From an uncultured Pelagibacteraceae bacterium (GTDB lineage: Bacteria > Pseudomonadota > Alphaproteobacteria > Pelagibacterales > Pelagibacteraceae), in assembly GCA_902617645.1 (NCBI GenBank), contig CACMXM010000003.1:1-44931 (forward strand): a DNA stretch of 44,931 bases, given 5' to 3'. Of this stretch, positions 35,727-44,931 are shown in pieces; positions within the stretch are counted from its first letter, which is position 1, and every line of letters starts with the position of its first letter. The notes beneath the pieces were generated by a model. It did no database searches and was not told where the DNA came from. It saw nothing but the letters and a program-made list of their open reading frames with translations. The position numbers were made by a program, and so were the translations under genes.

Positions 35727-36731
35727 ATGGATAATAAATTAGCAATAGTAGTTTTAACATGGAATGATTGGAAAAACACTGTTGAGTGTTTAGAAAGTAT
35801 TTATAACAGCAGTTTTGAAAATTATGATATAATTTTAATTGATAACAATTCAGATGAAATTCACTTAGAAAAAATAAAAGATTGGTCAAAAAATAATATT
35901 ATTGTTAATGATAAACAATTTAATTTTAATTCTAAAAAAAATATCAACTTAATTAAAGTCAAAGAAGATTTTGAAATTGACGATATTGGTAAAAAAAAAA
36001 TTTATCTAATACGAAATAAAAAAAACTTAGGTCTTACTGCTGGTCTTAATGTAGGTTACAAATTTGTAATTAATCAAAGATACGATTACTTGGCAAGAAT
36101 TGATTGTGATTTTATAATAACAAAAAATTATTTAAAAGATATGATTGATTTGTTTCAAGAAGATAGCGAAGTTGCTGCTGCCTCTCCAAAAATTATGCAT
36201 GCATATCTTAGAGATACTGTGTGGTGGTACCAATTTAAAATGAACTGGTTTTATTTAAAATTTCAACAAACAATGAATCTGCAAAAAAAAAGAATATCAA
36301 ATAATTCAAAATTAAAAGGTATTATAGAAACTGATGCAATTTGTGGATGCTGTTCGATTTATAAAATAAGTAAATTAAAACTTTCAGGACTTGGTGATGA
36401 GGAATTTTTCTTAGGTCCAGAAGATATAGAATTATCATACAGACTTAAAAAATTTGGAAAACTTATATGCAATCTTGATTGCTATACATTTCACAAAATA
36501 GCGAGAAGCACATATGTTTCAGGAAAATTCAGAAGATCCTATACGGATGCATTTGGTTTTTTATTACTTATAAAGAAAATTGGAACATTATCAGATAAAT
36601 TTTTTGGATATTTTTATTTTTTATTAAGAATACCATTTTTTTTATTACTTTTAATTTTGAGAAAACGCGAAAAAGAAAATGTTTATGGCTATCTTGCGGG
36701 ATGTAGAGACTTTTTTCTTAAAAAAAAATGA
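35727..36731 (+). CDS. GT2-family glycosyltransferase (rhamnosyltransferase-like)
   Basis: A 334-residue protein beginning LAIVVLTWNDWKNTVECLES and then YDIILIDNNSDE, the GT2 nucleotide-sugar site. NKKNLGLTAGLNVGYKF and YLARIDCDFIITKNYL contain the DxD-type Asp-Cys-Asp. AICGCCSIYKISKL and EEFFLGPEDIELSYRLKKFG supply the catalytic ED region. The organisation is like WbbL-type rhamnosyltransferases of surface polysaccharide pathways. A hydrophobic C-terminal segment (FGYFYFLLRIPFFLLLLIL) probably attaches it to the membrane. It follows ygfZ without a gap. Donor sugar unknown. Confidence 0.85.
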   Translation: MDNKLAIVVLTWNDWKNTVECLESIYNSSFENYDIILIDNNSDEIHLEKIKDWSKNNIIVNDKQFNFNSKKNINLIKVKEDFEIDDIGKKKIYLIRNKKNLGLTAGLNVGYKFVINQRYDYLARIDCDFIITKNYLKDMIDLFQEDSEVAAASPKIMHAYLRDTVWWYQFKMNWFYLKFQQTMNLQKKRISNNSKLKGIIETDAICGCCSIYKISKLKLSGLGDEEFFLGPEDIELSYRLKKFGKLICNLDCYTFHKIARSTYVSGKFRRSYTDAFGFLLLIKKIGTLSDKFFGYFYFLLRIPFFLLLLILRKREKENVYGYLAGCRDFFLKKK

Positions 36732-36775
36732 AATAGGCTTAAAAAATTTTTTATATAGAAAATGTGCAATATTCA

Positions 36776-36861
36776 TGGTGCGGTCAGTGAGACTTGAACT
36801 CACATGAGCTAAGCTCACACGGCCCTCAACCGTGCCTGTCTACCAATTTCAGCATGACCGC
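36776..36861 (-). tRNA. tRNA-Leu (anticodon GAG)
   Basis: On the minus strand the acceptor GCGGTCA (5' end at 36861) pairs with TGACCGC, followed by discriminator A and an encoded CCA at the 3' end. The anticodon stem-loop is CACGG-TTGAGGG-CCGTG, giving anticodon GAG. A long variable arm, TGAGC-TTA-GCTCA, marks a class II tRNA, and the T-arm is GTGAG-TTCAAGT-CTCAC. 86 nt including CCA. It reads CUC and CUU leucine codons. It lies between two plus-strand genes, on the opposite strand. Confidence 0.97.
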
Positions 36862-36872
36862 ATTTATGCGGC

Positions 36873-36901
36873 AGAATAAGTGAATGACAATTATCTTTCA
36901 A
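36873..36901 (-). promoter_or_regulatory. Candidate promoter of tRNA-Leu
   Basis: On the minus strand TTGAAA (36901-36896), a 17-bp spacer and TATTCT (36878-36873). Transcription would start about 36866, about five bases before the mature tRNA 5' end. It overlaps the nadA upstream region on the other strand. Confidence 0.5.
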
Positions 36902-36918
36902 GTTGATAGATTTGATGT

Positions 36919-37908
36919 ATGGAACTTAACTCTGAAATAAGAAAAGCAACTGATCCAATTTATAAGAAAATTTCAAAAACTATACCCGAAATTGAATGGG
37001 CTATTCATGCTCCATATATCTACAAAATCAATAAACTTAAAAAAGAAAAGAACGCAGTAATCCTTGCGCATAATTACCAAACTCCAGAAATTTATCATGG
37101 CATATCAGATTTTTCAGCTGACTCGCTTGCTTTAGCTGTTGAGGCCGCAAAAACAAAAGCCGATATTATAATAATGTGCGGAGTACATTTTATGGCTGAG
37201 ACTGCAAAGCTGATGAGTCCTGATAAAAAAGTTTTCTTACCTGATATGAGAGCAGGTTGTTCTTTATCGTCATCTATTACCGGTGAGGACGTGAGAAACC
37301 TTAAAAAAAAATATCCAGGTGTACCCGTTGTTTCGTATGTAAATACCTCTGCGGATGTTAAAGCAGAAACAGATATTTGTTGCACCTCAGCAAATGCAGT
37401 TAAAATTGTAAATTCATTAAACGTTAAAAAAGTAATCTTTCTTCCAGATGATTATCTTGCAAAATATGTTGCATCGCAAACTGATGTTGAAATAATTTCA
37501 TGGAAAGGTACTTGCCAAGTTCACGAACAATTTAATGATGAAGAAATTAATGAGATTAGAAAAAATAACCCGGGAATAAAAATTATTGCGCACCCTGAAT
37601 GTCCTCCAGATGTAATTAGTGCAAGTGATTTTGCAGGTTCAACTAGCGGAATGATAAAGTACGTAAAAGATAATCAGCCAGAAAAAGTAATGATGGTTAC
37701 TGAATGCTCAATGAGCGATAATGTTCAAATTGATAATCCAAATGTTCAATTTATAAGACCGTGTAATTTATGCCCACATATGAAGAGAATTACTTTACCA
37801 AAAATTTTAAATTGTCTTGAAAATGAGACAAATGAAATTGTTATGAGCAAAGAAACAATAGAAAAAGCTAGAAAATCAGTAGAGAGAATGGCAGAGATTG
37901 GCAGATAA
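36919..37908 (+). CDS. nadA: Quinolinate synthase
   Basis: Condenses iminoaspartate with dihydroxyacetone phosphate to quinolinate, using a 4Fe-4S cluster. The 329-residue protein has AVILAHNYQTPEIYHGISDF, IIMCGVHFMAETAKLMSP, VFLPDMRAGCSLSSS (first cluster Cys), DICCTSANAVKI, WKGTCQVHEQF (second Cys), AHPECPPDV, FAGSTSGMIKYV, MVTECSMSDNV and FIRPCNLCPHMKRITLPKIL (third Cys region). Normal length. It is followed after 5 bp by nadC. nadB (aspartate oxidase) is not in the window, so the iminoaspartate source is elsewhere. Confidence 0.97.
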   Translation: MELNSEIRKATDPIYKKISKTIPEIEWAIHAPYIYKINKLKKEKNAVILAHNYQTPEIYHGISDFSADSLALAVEAAKTKADIIIMCGVHFMAETAKLMSPDKKVFLPDMRAGCSLSSSITGEDVRNLKKKYPGVPVVSYVNTSADVKAETDICCTSANAVKIVNSLNVKKVIFLPDDYLAKYVASQTDVEIISWKGTCQVHEQFNDEEINEIRKNNPGIKIIAHPECPPDVISASDFAGSTSGMIKYVKDNQPEKVMMVTECSMSDNVQIDNPNVQFIRPCNLCPHMKRITLPKILNCLENETNEIVMSKETIEKARKSVERMAEIGR

Positions 37909-37913
37909 ATTCT

Positions 37914-38741
37914 GTGTCTAAAATAAAATTATCAAAAAAATATATATATAAAATTTGTAAAGAGGCTTTAAAAGAAGATCTCTATCCCTCTGGAGACATA
38001 ACTTCAAAACTTTTGAATAACACAAATAAAATAAAAGCAAAAATTGTATCAAATTCTAGCGGTATAATTGGAGGCTTAGATTTAGCAAAACAAACATTTA
38101 AAATAATTGATAAAAAAATATTATTTAAAATTAAAAAAAAAGAGGGATCAAAAATTAAGAATAAACAGGTAATTGCGGAAGTCTTTGGAAATGTTAAGAA
38201 TATTCTAACTGGTGAGAGAGTAGCTCTTAATTTTTTATCTCATATTTCAGGTATAGCGACTCAAACAAATAAATTTGTCATTAAGGTTAAGAAAAATACT
38301 AAGATTTGTTGTACAAGAAAAACTATACCAGGTCTAAGAGCCATTCAAAAATATGCAGTTAACTTGGGTGGGGGACATAACCATCGTTTTAATTTAAGTG
38401 ACGAATTCTTAATTAAAGACAATCACATTGCTAATACAAACATAAGAGATTTAATTATTAAAGCAAAAAAAAATAGAAAAAAAATTACCGTTGAAATAGA
38501 TAATTTAAATCAATTAAAAAAAATATTAGATTTAAAATTTGATACTATTTTATTTGACAACATGAACGTCAAAAATCTAAAAAAAGGTGTTCGACTAGTT
38601 AAAAATAAATATGAAACTGAGGCGTCCGGCAATGTTAATTTAAAAAATATAAGAAAAATAGCATCAACTGGTATAAATAGAATTTCTATTGGACGCCTAA
38701 CACATAGTGTTTCCGCAATTGATTTAAAATTAGAAATTTAA
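37914..38741 (+). CDS. nadC: Nicotinate-nucleotide pyrophosphorylase (carboxylating), QPRTase
   Basis: Converts quinolinate plus PRPP to nicotinate mononucleotide, the step after NadA. The 275-residue protein has EALKEDLYPSGDITSKLL near the N-terminus, LTGERVALNFLSHISGIATQ, CTRKTIPGLRAIQKYAV, LGGGHNHRFNLSDEFLIKDN and ITVEIDNLNQL, then ILFDNMNVKNLKKGV. The end, ASGNVNLKNIRKIASTGI plus RISIGRLTHSVSAIDLKLE, is the substrate-phosphate site. The start is a GTG at 37914; no ATG precedes the conserved region. Operon with nadA. Very lysine-rich, in keeping with the AT bias. Confidence 0.96.
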   Translation: MSKIKLSKKYIYKICKEALKEDLYPSGDITSKLLNNTNKIKAKIVSNSSGIIGGLDLAKQTFKIIDKKILFKIKKKEGSKIKNKQVIAEVFGNVKNILTGERVALNFLSHISGIATQTNKFVIKVKKNTKICCTRKTIPGLRAIQKYAVNLGGGHNHRFNLSDEFLIKDNHIANTNIRDLIIKAKKNRKKITVEIDNLNQLKKILDLKFDTILFDNMNVKNLKKGVRLVKNKYETEASGNVNLKNIRKIASTGINRISIGRLTHSVSAIDLKLEI

Positions 38742-38742
38742 A

Positions 38743-41400
38743 TTATTTTTTTAATTGTGCTTGTGCAGCTGCAAGTCTTGCAACAGGCACTCTATAAGGT
38801 GAGCAAGAAACGTAATTAAGACCTGCGCTTGAACAAAAATTGATACTTTTTGGATCTCCGCCATGTTCTCCACAAATTCCTAATTTAAGTTTTTTATTTT
38901 GCTTTCTTCCTCTTAGTGTAGCAATTTCAATTAAATCTCCTACACCATCATCTATTGATATAAATGGATCGACATCAAATATTTTATTTTCAATATAATC
39001 ATTTAAAAATTTACCACTATCATCCCTGCTAATACCAAATGTTGTTTGTGTTAAATCATTTGTTCCAAAACTAAAAAAGTCAGCATGCTTAGCTATATCT
39101 TTAGCTTTTATCGCGGCTCTAGGTAATTCGATCATTGTACCTACTAAGTAATCTATTTTTGTTTTATTTTCTGCTTTTACTTGATTTGCAACTTTATCAA
39201 CCAAATTTTTCATTATTTCTATTTCAGCTTCGGTTGACACTAAAGGAATCATAATTTCTGGAATAATTGATTTAATTTTTTTATTCTTACATTCAATTAG
39301 AGCTTCAAAAATTGCCCTGCATTGCATTTCATAAATCTCAGGGAAAGAAATAGCCAATCTACATCCTCTATGTCCCAACATTGGATTATGTTCATGTAAC
39401 TCACCTATTCGTGACTCAATCTCTGTAACCGTTAATCCAAGTGCATCAGAAACATCTTTTATTTCTTTTTCATTTTTTGGTAAAAACTCATGTAATGGAG
39501 GGTCCAAAAGTCTAACTGTAACTGGGAGGCCGTTCATTATTTTAAATATTTCTATAAAATCTTTCTTTTGATGAGGAAGTAGTTTTGCAAGAGCTTTATT
39601 TCTATCATTTGTTGTTTTGGACAATATCATTTCTCTAACAGACATAATTCTATCTTCATCAAAAAACATGTGCTCTGTTCTGCATAGTCCAATACCTTCT
39701 GCTCCAAAGTCTCTTGCTGTTTTAGTGTCCGTTGGAGTTTCTGAATTAGTTCTTACTTTCAGTTTTCTATAATTATCAGCCCAACTCATTAATTTTGAAA
39801 AATCACCTGATATTTCTGGTTTGATTGTTTGAACTTCTCCCAATATTATTCTTCCGCTGGAACCATCGATTGTTATTATTTCTCCTTCTGTGACTTGAGT
39901 TTGATCAGTTTTAAATAATTTATTTTCGTAATCTATATTAATTTCACTTGATCCAGAAACACACGGTCTTCCCATGCCTCTTGCAACAACTGCGGCGTGG
40001 CTGGTCATTCCTCCTCTAGAAGTTAAAATACCTTTGGCTGCATGCATCCCATGTATATCTTCTGGTGATGTTTCGACTCTAACTAAAATAGTATTTTGCA
40101 TCATGCCATTAAGTCTTTCTGCCTCTTCTGATGAGAAAACTACCTTTCCACTAACCGCACCTGGGGATGCAGGCAATCCTTTTGCTATTACCTTAATTTC
40201 ACTTTTTTCATCTAAAGTTGGATGGAGAAGTGTGTCCAAAGAATTAGGATCAATTCTCAAAATAGCTTCTTTTCTGGAAATTAATTTTTCTTTTACCATA
40301 TCTACTGCAATTTTAACTGCTGACTTTGCTGTCCTTTTTCCAGATCTAGTTTGAAGCATCCAAAGTTTTTTATTTTCTACTGTAAACTCAACATCTTGCA
40401 TATCTTTGTAGTGCTTTTCTAAAGTAGATAATATTTTTTTAAGTTGTTTAAATACTTTTGGCATAGTTTCTTCCATAGAGAATTCTTTTCCGCCAGAATT
40501 AATCCTTGCTTTTTTTGTGATATGTTGAGGTGTTCTTGTTCCCGCAACAACGTCTTCGCCTTGTGCATTGATTAAATATTCGCCGTATATTTCATTTTTT
40601 CCGCTCGATGGATCTCTCGTAAAAACTACTCCAGTAGCACAATCATCGCCCATGTTACCAAAAACCATTGATTGAACATTTACTGCAGTACCCCAATCAT
40701 CTGGTATATGATTTATTTTTCTGTACACTTTAGCACGATGGCTTTGCCAAGATAAAAAGACTGCAGATATTGCACCATCAAGTTGTTTATAAACATCTTG
40801 TGGGAATTCTTTATTGGTCTTTTCTTTTACCACATTTTTAAAGTCACCAATTAATGCATCCCAGTCTCGCTCATCTAATTCAGTATCTAACAAAACTCCC
40901 TTTGTTAATTTATAATTCTCAATTAACTCCTCAAAATTATAACTATCTACTCCAAGTACCACAGTCGAATACATTTGAATAAATCTTCTGTAACTATCTT
41001 TTGCGAACCTTTTATTTGAAGTTTTGTCAGCTAAAGCAATAACAGTTTTATCATTTAGACCTAAATTTAGTATTGTATCCATCATTCCTGGCATTGATAC
41101 TCTTGCACCCGATCTTACAGAGATTAATAAAGGATTTTTTAAATCTCCAAACTTTTTTTTTGTTTCTCTCTCTATTTGAGATAGCTGCCTACTAATTTTT
41201 TTTGCTATTTGTTTATTAAGCTGCCTGTTATTTTTATAAAATAAATCACAAACTTTAGTAGAAATTGTAAATCCAGGAGGAACTGGTAATCCCATTCTTC
41301 CCATTTGAGATAAATTAGCACCTTTTCCACCAAGAAAATTCTTTGGGTTTTTAATTTTTTTTGAAAACTTAGAATTAAAGTTTAAAATTAAGTCTTTCAT
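38743..41400 (-). CDS. ppdK: Pyruvate, phosphate dikinase
   Basis: Interconverts pyruvate, ATP and phosphate with PEP, AMP and PPi, so it can serve gluconeogenesis. Length 885 residues, normal. Domains in order: N-terminal ATP-grasp with FLGGKGANLSQMGRMGLPVP followed by PGFTIST and SVRSGARVSMPGMMDTILNL; swivelling phosphohistidine domain with GGMTSHAAVVARGMGRPCVS (catalytic His near residue 468); C-terminal PEP/pyruvate barrel with RTEHMFFDEDRI, MLGHRGCRLAISFPEIYEMQ, SFGTNDLTQTTFGISRDDSG and LGICGEHGGDPKSI. Its ATG shares a base with the glyS stop (TAATG), an unusual coupling between a tRNA synthetase and a carbon enzyme. Confidence 0.97.
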   Translation of the reverse strand: MKDLILNFNSKFSKKIKNPKNFLGGKGANLSQMGRMGLPVPPGFTISTKVCDLFYKNNRQLNKQIAKKISRQLSQIERETKKKFGDLKNPLLISVRSGARVSMPGMMDTILNLGLNDKTVIALADKTSNKRFAKDSYRRFIQMYSTVVLGVDSYNFEELIENYKLTKGVLLDTELDERDWDALIGDFKNVVKEKTNKEFPQDVYKQLDGAISAVFLSWQSHRAKVYRKINHIPDDWGTAVNVQSMVFGNMGDDCATGVVFTRDPSSGKNEIYGEYLINAQGEDVVAGTRTPQHITKKARINSGGKEFSMEETMPKVFKQLKKILSTLEKHYKDMQDVEFTVENKKLWMLQTRSGKRTAKSAVKIAVDMVKEKLISRKEAILRIDPNSLDTLLHPTLDEKSEIKVIAKGLPASPGAVSGKVVFSSEEAERLNGMMQNTILVRVETSPEDIHGMHAAKGILTSRGGMTSHAAVVARGMGRPCVSGSSEINIDYENKLFKTDQTQVTEGEIITIDGSSGRIILGEVQTIKPEISGDFSKLMSWADNYRKLKVRTNSETPTDTKTARDFGAEGIGLCRTEHMFFDEDRIMSVREMILSKTTNDRNKALAKLLPHQKKDFIEIFKIMNGLPVTVRLLDPPLHEFLPKNEKEIKDVSDALGLTVTEIESRIGELHEHNPMLGHRGCRLAISFPEIYEMQCRAIFEALIECKNKKIKSIIPEIMIPLVSTEAEIEIMKNLVDKVANQVKAENKTKIDYLVGTMIELPRAAIKAKDIAKHADFFSFGTNDLTQTTFGISRDDSGKFLNDYIENKIFDVDPFISIDDGVGDLIEIATLRGRKQNKKLKLGICGEHGGDPKSINFCSSAGLNYVSCSPYRVPVARLAAAQAQLKK

Positions 41401-43466
41401 TAGGCACTTTCGATTTTAGAAAAATTAATATAATTTTCAAATGTTCTACAAAACATTTGAAGAAGTTCCAATCGATTTTTTCTAATTATTTCGTCATTGT
41501 CATTAACTATTATATTATCAAAAAAAGCAAAAATTATAGGTTTTGCAGTCTTGAGGTTATCAAGAGTCGTTTCATAATTCTCATCATTATCTATATTTGA
41601 AAAATATTTTTTTAATTCTTTTATTTTCTTGAATAAATTTTTTTCAAAATCATTTTTAAATATTCCAGGGTCAGCAGTATCTGCTAGTTCTAGTTTATTA
41701 TCTTTTAATTCATTCTCGATAATATTCGATGCTCGTTTATAACTTGAAATAATATCTATTCCGCTTTCTTTATTTATAATTTTGTTTAAAGCAAAAGATT
41801 TTCTAAAAATTTCATTTATGTTATTAATATTTTTATTATTTAGGCTGGCATTAATTATGTCAGGTCTAATTGCTTTATCTTTCATGTAGTATTTTAATCT
41901 TTCTAACAGAAATTCAGATAAATCATTTTGTATAGAAGCATTATCAAATTTATAATTTTGTTCTTGGTACAAAAGTAAAGAATAATTAATTAGATCTTTG
42001 ATTCTAATATTTTTCTTATTTTCAAGTATTAGTCGGATTACACCTAATGCTGCTCTTCTTAAAGCAAATGGATCTTTTGAACTTGTAGGTTTTTGGTTTA
42101 CACCAAAGAAACCAACTAATGTATCCAATTTGTCGGTTAATGAAAGACCAAGACTAAAAGGTTTTGTTGGAACTCTGCTTTCGAGTGAATTAGGTAAATA
42201 ATGTTCTTTTATCGCGAGAGAAACATCTTTATCAAAGCCTTGCGACTCAGCAAAGTAACCCCCCATCACACCTTGAAGTTCTGGAAATTCTCCCACAATA
42301 TCTGAGAGTAGATCAGTTTTGCAGATAGAGCATGAAATTTCAATTTTATCTTTACTGATTAAAAGCTCATCTGAAATTACTCCACCTAATTTTCTCATTC
42401 TTTGAATTTTATCAAAATAAGTCCCCAACCCTTTAAAATAATTCATACTTTTAAGTTTTGACACTTGTTTAAATAAATTTTGATTTTTGTTTTTATCCCA
42501 AAAAAATTCAGCATCATTTAATCTTGCTTCTACTACTCTTTCATTGCCTGCCTTAATATAACCTTTAGTATCTTTATTATTTGCAACAACAAAAAACTGA
42601 TTTGTAATATTTCCTTTTCTGTCTAAAGTATGAAAATATTTTTGATGATGCTGCATTGTAATTACAAGGATTTCTTTTGGCATAGATAAAAAGCGTTTAT
42701 CAAATTGACATAACAAAATATTAGGCTGATCAACTAAATCAGTCACTTCACTCAAAAGCTTTTCATTAATTTCAATGTGAATATTATTTTTTTTAGAACT
42801 TCTAATTAGCTCTTTTTCAATTATTGATTTACGTAGATTTTGGTCAATTGTGATGTTTAGTTTTTTTAAAGAATCAATGTATGATTTATAGTTTCTTACT
42901 ATTTTTTTTTTATCCTCAAATTCTTTATCTAGTATTATAAAATCACAACTTTTTAAATGATGGTAAGCAAAATCAATGAACTTACTATCAAAAATAGCAA
43001 TTAATGATTTTAGGGGTCTTCCCCACTGTAAACTGTGGTCTGACCACCTCATAGAGTTTTTCCAATCAATTTGGTCTAAAATTGCAGGTATTTCTTTTTT
43101 AAGTATATCTTTAGTATTTATTTTTTCTTTAGGTTTTAAAAAGAAGTAAAATTCTCCCTTTTCAGTTTTTTTTTTATAAACTTCTTTTTCAGTAATATTA
43201 TTTGATCTTAAAAAACCATCTAGTGCTTCTTTTGGTGATTTTGTACTTGGACCTCGCTTCTCTTCTTTTTCAAAAATAATTTGTTTACTTAATCCATCAA
43301 AAAATATTACCAATCTATTTGGTACAGAATAGACTTTGCTACTTTTATATTTTATTTTTTTTTCCTCAAATAATTTTTTAAAATTATAAGATAAAGAATT
43401 TCTTGCATCATTTTGTAATTTTGCTGGTATTTCTTCTGTAAAAACTTCTAAAAAAAATTCAGACAT
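41400..43466 (-). CDS. glyS: Glycyl-tRNA synthetase beta subunit
   Basis: Beta chain of the alpha2beta2 bacterial GlyRS, needed for tRNA binding. It starts MSEFFLEVFTEEIPAKLQ, the standard N-terminus, then has KRGPSTKSPKEALDGFL, MRWSDHSLQWGRPLKSLIAI, EILVITMQHHQKYFHTLDRK, VVEARLNDAEFFWDKNKNQN, YFKGLGTYFDKIQRMRKLGG, VGEFPELQGVMGGYFAESQG and the HD-like region, and KPTSSKDPFALRRAALGVIR. The ATG at 43466 lies 2 nt after the glyQ stop and gives 688 residues, as in E. coli; an in-frame start at 43490 would overlap glyQ. Confidence 0.96.
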   Translation of the reverse strand: MSEFFLEVFTEEIPAKLQNDARNSLSYNFKKLFEEKKIKYKSSKVYSVPNRLVIFFDGLSKQIIFEKEEKRGPSTKSPKEALDGFLRSNNITEKEVYKKKTEKGEFYFFLKPKEKINTKDILKKEIPAILDQIDWKNSMRWSDHSLQWGRPLKSLIAIFDSKFIDFAYHHLKSCDFIILDKEFEDKKKIVRNYKSYIDSLKKLNITIDQNLRKSIIEKELIRSSKKNNIHIEINEKLLSEVTDLVDQPNILLCQFDKRFLSMPKEILVITMQHHQKYFHTLDRKGNITNQFFVVANNKDTKGYIKAGNERVVEARLNDAEFFWDKNKNQNLFKQVSKLKSMNYFKGLGTYFDKIQRMRKLGGVISDELLISKDKIEISCSICKTDLLSDIVGEFPELQGVMGGYFAESQGFDKDVSLAIKEHYLPNSLESRVPTKPFSLGLSLTDKLDTLVGFFGVNQKPTSSKDPFALRRAALGVIRLILENKKNIRIKDLINYSLLLYQEQNYKFDNASIQNDLSEFLLERLKYYMKDKAIRPDIINASLNNKNINNINEIFRKSFALNKIINKESGIDIISSYKRASNIIENELKDNKLELADTADPGIFKNDFEKNLFKKIKELKKYFSNIDNDENYETTLDNLKTAKPIIFAFFDNIIVNDNDEIIRKNRLELLQMFCRTFENYINFSKIESA

Positions 43467-43468
43467 TT

Positions 43469-44350
43469 TTAAGTTTGACTTTTTAACCAAATTTCAGCTG
43501 CGCTTTTTGTTATTTCTCTTATTCTTGATATGTATTCAGCTCTTTGAGCAACACTAATTACACCTCGTGCATCTAAAATATTAAAAATATGACTTGCCTT
43601 TAGACACTGGTCATAAGCTGGTAATGAGACATTATTTTCAGTAAGCATCTTGGCTTCTTTTTCAATCATATCAAAAATTTTAAAAAGATTTTCTGTGTTT
43701 GCTAATTCAAAATTATAAGTGGAAAATTCCTTCTCCGCTTGATGAAATACATCTCTATATTTAACATCTTCATTGTTCCATATTAAATCATAAACATTTT
43801 TTTTCTGTTGAGTGAACATGCACAACCTTTCTAAACCATATGTAAGTTCCACAGACACAGGTTTACATTCAAAGCCTGCCATTTGTTGAAAGTACGTAAA
43901 TTGAGTTATCTCCATCCCATCGCACCAAACCTCCCAGCCAAGTCCTGCTGCACCTAATGTCGGACTTTCCCAGTCATCTTCTACAAAACGAATATCATGC
44001 TCTTTGTGATTAATGCCAATAGTATTTAAACTATTTAAATAAAGTTTTTTTATATTTTTTGGTGATGGTTTTATAATAACTTGAAATTGGTAGTAATGTT
44101 GAAGTCTATTTGGATTATCACCATATCTTCCATCAGTTGGTCTTCTTGAAGGTTGAACATATGCTGCTTTCCAAGGTTTTGATCCCAATGATCTAAGTGT
44201 TGTTGCAGGATGAAATGTGCCTGCTCCTACCTCAATGTCGTAGGGTTGTAAAATTATACAGCCTTGCTTACTCCAATATTTTTGAAGATTCAAAATAGTA
44301 TCTTGAAAAGTTTGAAATTTTGGTTGTTTCTTTTTTTTTTTAGAAACCAT
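43469..44350 (-). CDS. glyQ: Glycyl-tRNA synthetase alpha subunit
   Basis: Catalytic chain of GlyRS (class II). The 293-residue protein has [95 protein letters not shown] and [16 protein letters not shown], then [17 protein letters not shown] and [21 protein letters not shown] lysine-rich start (MVSKKKKK) precedes the conserved region. It overlaps the upstream peptidase gene by 11 bp and is followed by glyS after 2 nt. Confidence 0.97.
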   Translation of the reverse strand: MVSKKKKKQPKFQTFQDTILNLQKYWSKQGCIILQPYDIEVGAGTFHPATTLRSLGSKPWKAAYVQPSRRPTDGRYGDNPNRLQHYYQFQVIIKPSPKNIKKLYLNSLNTIGINHKEHDIRFVEDDWESPTLGAAGLGWEVWCDGMEITQFTYFQQMAGFECKPVSVELTYGLERLCMFTQQKKNVYDLIWNNEDVKYRDVFHQAEKEFSTYNFELANTENLFKIFDMIEKEAKMLTENNVSLPAYDQCLKASHIFNILDARGVISVAQRAEYISRIREITKSAAEIWLKSQT

Positions 44351-44931
44351 ATCTTTGCCAGATAGATCTTTCTTCTAAAATATTTATCACTTGTTCTGTA
44401 CTGCTTTCTGAAGATAGTTTTCTAGCTAGCCAACCTTTTGCTTTCTCGAATTTCTTTATTATGACATCATCACCAAATTTTTCTTTTAATATCTGATCTG
44501 CATTTCCAATTCCATCTACAAGACCTAACTCTTTGGCTTTTCTTCCTGACCAAAACTCGCCGGAAAAGAGTTCAATGCCCATATCTTTTTTAAGTTTTGT
44601 TCCTCTACTTTTTTCAACAACTTCAATAAAATCTTTATGAAGATCTAATTGAATATTTTTAAGCCTTTCGATATCTTCATCTTTCTCTTTCATGAAAGGA
44701 TCAAGTGTACTTTTATTTTTACCAGCAGTGTAAACTCGTCTTTGAACGCCTATTTTACTTATTAACTCAGTAAATCCAAAAGATGAGTATATAACTCCAA
44801 TGGAGCCTATTATAGAGCTTTGGTTTGCATAAATTTCATCCCCACAACAAGCAATTAAATATCCCCCAGATGCAGCAACATCCTCAGCAAATATTATTAC
44901 CTTTTTTTTGTGCTTCTTTGCTTGTTGTTTC
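44340..44931 (-). CDS. S49-family peptidase (SppA/SohB-like), 5'-truncated by the window edge
   Basis: The C-terminal 196 residues are visible; the N-terminal part lies beyond base 44931. [20 protein letters not shown] contains the nucleophile Ser in the A-S-G-G-Y motif of signal peptide peptidase [21 protein letters not shown] and [19 protein letters not shown] follow, then the helical tail with [20 protein letters not shown] and [13 protein letters not shown] catalytic Lys would be in the GK-N-K region, aligned with the Lys of SohB-type enzymes; that placement is inference. Membrane-associated degradation of signal peptides or small membrane proteins is the expected role. It overlaps glyQ by 11 bp. 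Confidence 0.9.
   Translation of the reverse strand, partial: KQQAKKHKKKVIIFAEDVAASGGYLIACCGDEIYANQSSIIGSIGVIYSSFGFTELISKIGVQRRVYTAGKNKSTLDPFMKEKDEDIERLKNIQLDLHKDFIEVVEKSRGTKLKKDMGIELFSGEFWSGRKAKELGLVDGIGNADQILKEKFGDDVIIKKFEKAKGWLARKLSSESSTEQVINILEERSIWQRYGF

Noticed and set aside
36741-36756. A/T-rich AAAAAATTTTTT self-complementary stretch after the GT2 gene as a terminator
   Set aside because: There is no GC in the stem and the loop would be too small, so it is probably ordinary AT-rich spacer.

Overview
The window is strongly AT-rich and gene-dense. Most gaps are under 100 bp, and many neighbouring genes overlap by 1-14 bp (TAATG and ATGA junctions). It carries a proteorhodopsin, an alphaproteobacterial-type SOS box (GAAC-N7-GAAC), an alphaproteobacterial-type DksA and an adrenodoxin-type ferredoxin. 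Together these point to a free-living, genome-streamlined marine alphaproteobacterium of the SAR11/Pelagibacter type. That assignment is inference from gene content and composition; no 16S gene is present. I see no phage, insertion sequence, CRISPR array or plasmid gene, and there is no gene-free stretch over 300 bp.

Layout. 1-4.7 kb: a truncated DMT-family permease and the 5-oxoprolinase genes pxpC-pxpB (minus), facing pxpA and two related secreted TPR proteins (plus), then a TerC-family membrane protein. 4.7-11.5 kb (minus): panB, guaA, a small TPR protein, a guaB that lacks its CBS domains, rlmE, a glycosyltransferase, and pssA-psd for phosphatidylethanolamine. 11.6-16.7 kb: icd (plus), then alaS and recA (minus), with a clear terminator after recA. 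16.8-19.8 kb (minus): two tandem GFA-domain proteins, a glycerate kinase and tolC. 19.9-21.6 kb: an SOS-controlled umuD-umuC operon (plus). 21.6-28.1 kb (minus): a probable operon with a PMT-type membrane glycosyltransferase, a 41-aa membrane peptide, a GT2 glycosyltransferase, an ammonium transporter fused to a PP2C/SpoIIE phosphatase, a TauD-type dioxygenase and a secreted PL5-like alginate lyase relative. 28.2-31.4 kb: dksA, a Nu-class GST, ferredoxin reductase, ferredoxin and blue-tuned proteorhodopsin. 31.6-38.7 kb: prpE, a dihydroorotase, ygfZ, a GT2 enzyme, tRNA-Leu(GAG), nadA and nadC. 38.7-44.9 kb (minus): a truncated S49 peptidase, glyQ, glyS and ppdK.

How the parts fit. Core metabolism dominates: GMP synthesis, NAD synthesis, pantothenate, phospholipid, TCA and pyruvate/PEP conversion. 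Nutrient and energy acquisition is represented by Amt, TauD, proteorhodopsin, PrpE and 5-oxoprolinase. DNA damage response is represented by recA and umuDC, which share a plausible LexA operator.

The most unusual item is the Amt-PP2C fusion. It has a complete ammonium channel and a phosphatase domain with all its metal-binding aspartates, which suggests an ammonium transceptor. Other points worth a second look are the Bateman-less IMP dehydrogenase, the coupled 41-aa membrane peptide in the glycosyltransferase operon, the PL5-like lyase, the paired Cys-tailed TPR proteins, and several promoters whose -10 box lies only 5-6 nt upstream of the start codon.
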